Below are positions 27,533-28,960 of a DNA stretch of 28,960 bases, in pieces. The DNA lies in IMG/VR virus record IMGVR_UViG_3300024344_000095, positions 1 to 28,960 of that record. One strand, 5' to 3'. The stretch's first letter is position 1. The number at the start of each line of letters is the position of its first letter. The notes below the pieces were generated by a model. The model did not search any database and was not told where the DNA came from. It worked only from the letters and a program-made list of their open reading frames with translations. The stretch is from a virus. A program made the position numbers and the translations under genes.

Positions 27533-28441
27533 ATGGCGATTACAGCATCTGCCGGTTATGACAATTTACCTTCGGGCAATTGGTTACCGAGCATTTACTC
27601 GCAGAAAGTTCTCAAATATTTCCGTAGAAGCTCTGTTGTTGAGGGTATCACTAACACTGATTATGCGGGAGAAATTGAGAATTACGGCGATACCGTTAGA
27701 ATTATAAAAGAACCAACAATTTCAGTTAGTTCTTATACGAAAGGTTCTCAAACTAATCTACAAAATCTTGCAGATGACCAAACTACTCTTGTAGTTGACA
27801 CTGCAAATTATTTTGCTTTCAAAGTAGATGATATTGAAGAAAGACAATCTCATGTAAACTGGGAATCTCTAGCTACTTCTTCTGGAGCTTATGCTCTTAA
27901 AAGAAAGTATGATAGAGATGTTCTTGAAGCTATTTCTACTACTTCTGGAATCAATGCAGGTTCAGCAGTAACTGCTAACACAGGTGACTTAGCTCACAGT
28001 GTTATTGCAGAATCTGCTAGACTTCTTGATGACAATGAAGTACCGGAAGAAAATAGATGGTTTGTAGCACCTCCGATTTTTTACGAGCAATTAGGTGCAG
28101 CCGGCTCAAAAGTTATGGATATGTCCGTAATGGGTAGCAGTGGCGAATCCCCGCTTCGTAATGGATTGGTATCAGAAGTTACAATTGCAGGTATGAAATT
28201 GTACAAATCAACAGCGTTAAATAGGTCTGGAACAGATATTATTACAGTATCTGGTACATCTAATGCATATTTTTGCATGGGTGGACATATGTCTGCGGCT
28301 GCAACAGCTTCGCATATTGCGAAAACTGAAGTAGTAAGAGACCCAGATTCTTTTTCTGACGTTGTTAGAGGATTGCACGTTTATGGTAGCAAAGTTCTTA
28401 GAGCTGAAGCTATTACTAGAACTGCAGTTGTCTTAACATAA
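27533..28441 (+). CDS. Major capsid protein
   Basis: A 302-aa protein starting MAITASAGYDNLPSGNWLPSIYS, then QKVLKYFRRSSVVEGITNTDY, GDTVRIIKEPTISVSSYTKG and YFAFKVDDIEERQSHVNWES, patterns of HK97-fold coat proteins of podovirus type. Conserved later parts include VPEENRWFVAPPIFYEQLG and a beta-rich C-terminus. It forms the icosahedral head with the scaffold as assembly guide. TAGGAG lies before the ATG. Its codon use is slightly richer in C-ending codons (e.g. GAC, TTC) than its neighbours, as expected of a highly expressed gene. A short 24-nt spacer separates it from the scaffold gene. Confidence 0.88.
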   Translation: MAITASAGYDNLPSGNWLPSIYSQKVLKYFRRSSVVEGITNTDYAGEIENYGDTVRIIKEPTISVSSYTKGSQTNLQNLADDQTTLVVDTANYFAFKVDDIEERQSHVNWESLATSSGAYALKRKYDRDVLEAISTTSGINAGSAVTANTGDLAHSVIAESARLLDDNEVPEENRWFVAPPIFYEQLGAAGSKVMDMSVMGSSGESPLRNGLVSEVTIAGMKLYKSTALNRSGTDIITVSGTSNAYFCMGGHMSAAATASHIAKTEVVRDPDSFSDVVRGLHVYGSKVLRAEAITRTAVVLT

Positions 28442-28453
28442 TAGGAGGAATGA

Positions 28454-28909
28454 ATGGCAACAGTTGATAAAACTACTGGTGGAACAGCAGGACATCCTTC
28501 TACCAGAAGAAAACCATATTACGTTGAAAATACAGTTGATAACTCATTGTTTGACCCGGCAGCAGCAGACATTATACAATGTTTAAATGTTCCGGCAGAA
28601 ACATTAGTTATGGCGGCAGGATTAGAAGTTTTAACAGCTTCTTCTACTTCCGTAACTTTTGACTTAGGTATTACAGGTTCAACAGCAGGTCACCATGACC
28701 CTGACTGTTGGGTTGATGCCTTTGACGCAACTGGTACAGGTCATGCCCCAGTCGATGCTACAGATGCAGCAGCAATGCTTATCTGTAAAGCGGCTGATAC
28801 TATTGATATTTTAACTGCAGGTGCACAAGACACCGCAGGTAAAGTTCGAGTATGGGCAGTACTTTGTGATATTAGTGGTTCAGATGAAACTGCTTCTAAC
28901 TCATCGTAA
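28454..28909 (+). CDS. Putative head decoration or capsid-associated protein
   Basis: A 151-aa, Ala/Thr/Asp-rich, beta-like protein (VTFDLGITGSTAGHHD, AAAMLICKAADTIDILTAGAQD) with a proline/arginine-rich N-terminus (HPSTRRKPYYVENTVD). AGGAGG lies 6 nt before the ATG. It follows the major capsid gene by 12 nt and is ended by a strong hairpin, so it is expressed at a similar level, which fits a decoration/stabilisation protein. No family is recognised with confidence. Confidence 0.6.
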   Translation: MATVDKTTGGTAGHPSTRRKPYYVENTVDNSLFDPAAADIIQCLNVPAETLVMAAGLEVLTASSTSVTFDLGITGSTAGHHDPDCWVDAFDATGTGHAPVDATDAAAMLICKAADTIDILTAGAQDTAGKVRVWAVLCDISGSDETASNSS

Positions 28910-28921
28910 CTTATAATACTA

Positions 28922-28941
28922 GGGGGCTTTTTAGCCCCCTT
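28922..28941 (+). terminator. Likely intrinsic terminator after the capsid genes
   Basis: GGGGGCT (28922-28928), TTTT loop, AGCCCCC (28933-28939), then TTATGCTT. The stem is very strong but the T-tract is short and interrupted, so it may terminate only part of the transcripts and let downstream structural genes be expressed at a lower level. Confidence 0.7.
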
Positions 28942-28960
28942 ATGCTTAATGGGAGAATAT

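Noticed and set aside
1-28960. CRISPR array, insertion sequence or attachment site
   Set aside because: No regularly spaced repeats, no transposase or integrase, and no tRNA-like end were found.

Overview
The window looks like about 29 kb of an A+T-rich, tailed double-stranded DNA phage, probably a podovirus-like marine phage. It has densely packed, mostly overlapping genes, a replication block, and a head block in the order terminase, portal, virion protein, scaffold, major capsid protein. The family A DNA polymerase carries a DnaJ-like CxxCxGxG ... CxxC zinc motif. From memory this is the hallmark of HMO-2011-type phages of marine alphaproteobacteria (SAR116, Roseobacter RCA, SAR11), so that group is the best guess. 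No integrase, repressor, tRNA, CRISPR array or phage RNA polymerase is visible. Near-consensus sigma70 promoters suggest transcription by the host polymerase.

Layout. (1) 1-435: the 3' end of a rightward gene cut by the window edge. (2) 462-9607: a leftward operon encoding primase, helicase, a 3'-5' exonuclease, a 62-aa protein, the DNA polymerase, a possible ssDNA-binding protein, a PD-(D/E)XK nuclease with a cysteine cluster, a T7 gp3-like endonuclease I, a second nuclease-like protein, a 2OG-Fe(II) oxygenase, a previously unlisted 34-aa membrane protein, a DUF6378-like protein and small unknowns. (3) 9892-14974: rightward early genes (DNA glycosylase-like, lipoprotein-like, HExxH peptidase-like, zinc ribbon, GP88-like and DUF932-like proteins), interrupted by a 440-nt hairpin-rich gap that is a good candidate for a structured RNA. 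(4) 15018-16005: a small self-contained unit with its own promoter and terminator. (5) 16006-16790: a hairpin-rich non-coding control region with two divergent consensus promoters and a possible leader peptide. (6) 16791-28960: rightward late genes for packaging and head assembly, ending in a terminator at the right edge.

How it works together. The leftward operon supplies replication and recombination: the primase and helicase act separately, the polymerase and its proofreading exonuclease are separate proteins, and the nucleases process host DNA and branched phage DNA. The late block packages DNA with the terminase into a portal-scaffold-capsid prohead.

Most notable signals. (a) TGTCA, and especially TGTCAGC, is enriched on the + strand between about 2.0 and 16.6 kb whatever the gene direction, and is absent from that strand in the late region. 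(b) The 11.3-11.75 kb gap has multiple nested perfect inverted repeats. (c) Four late proteins share a C-terminal peptide of the type KTYAKGGGVRKPKY, two copies being identical over 35 bp of DNA. (d) A 73-aa gene is overprinted on the portal C-terminus. (e) The proofreading polymerase is split exactly at the domain boundary. (f) Two cassettes each end in a 24-25 aa membrane peptide followed by near-identical terminator stems.
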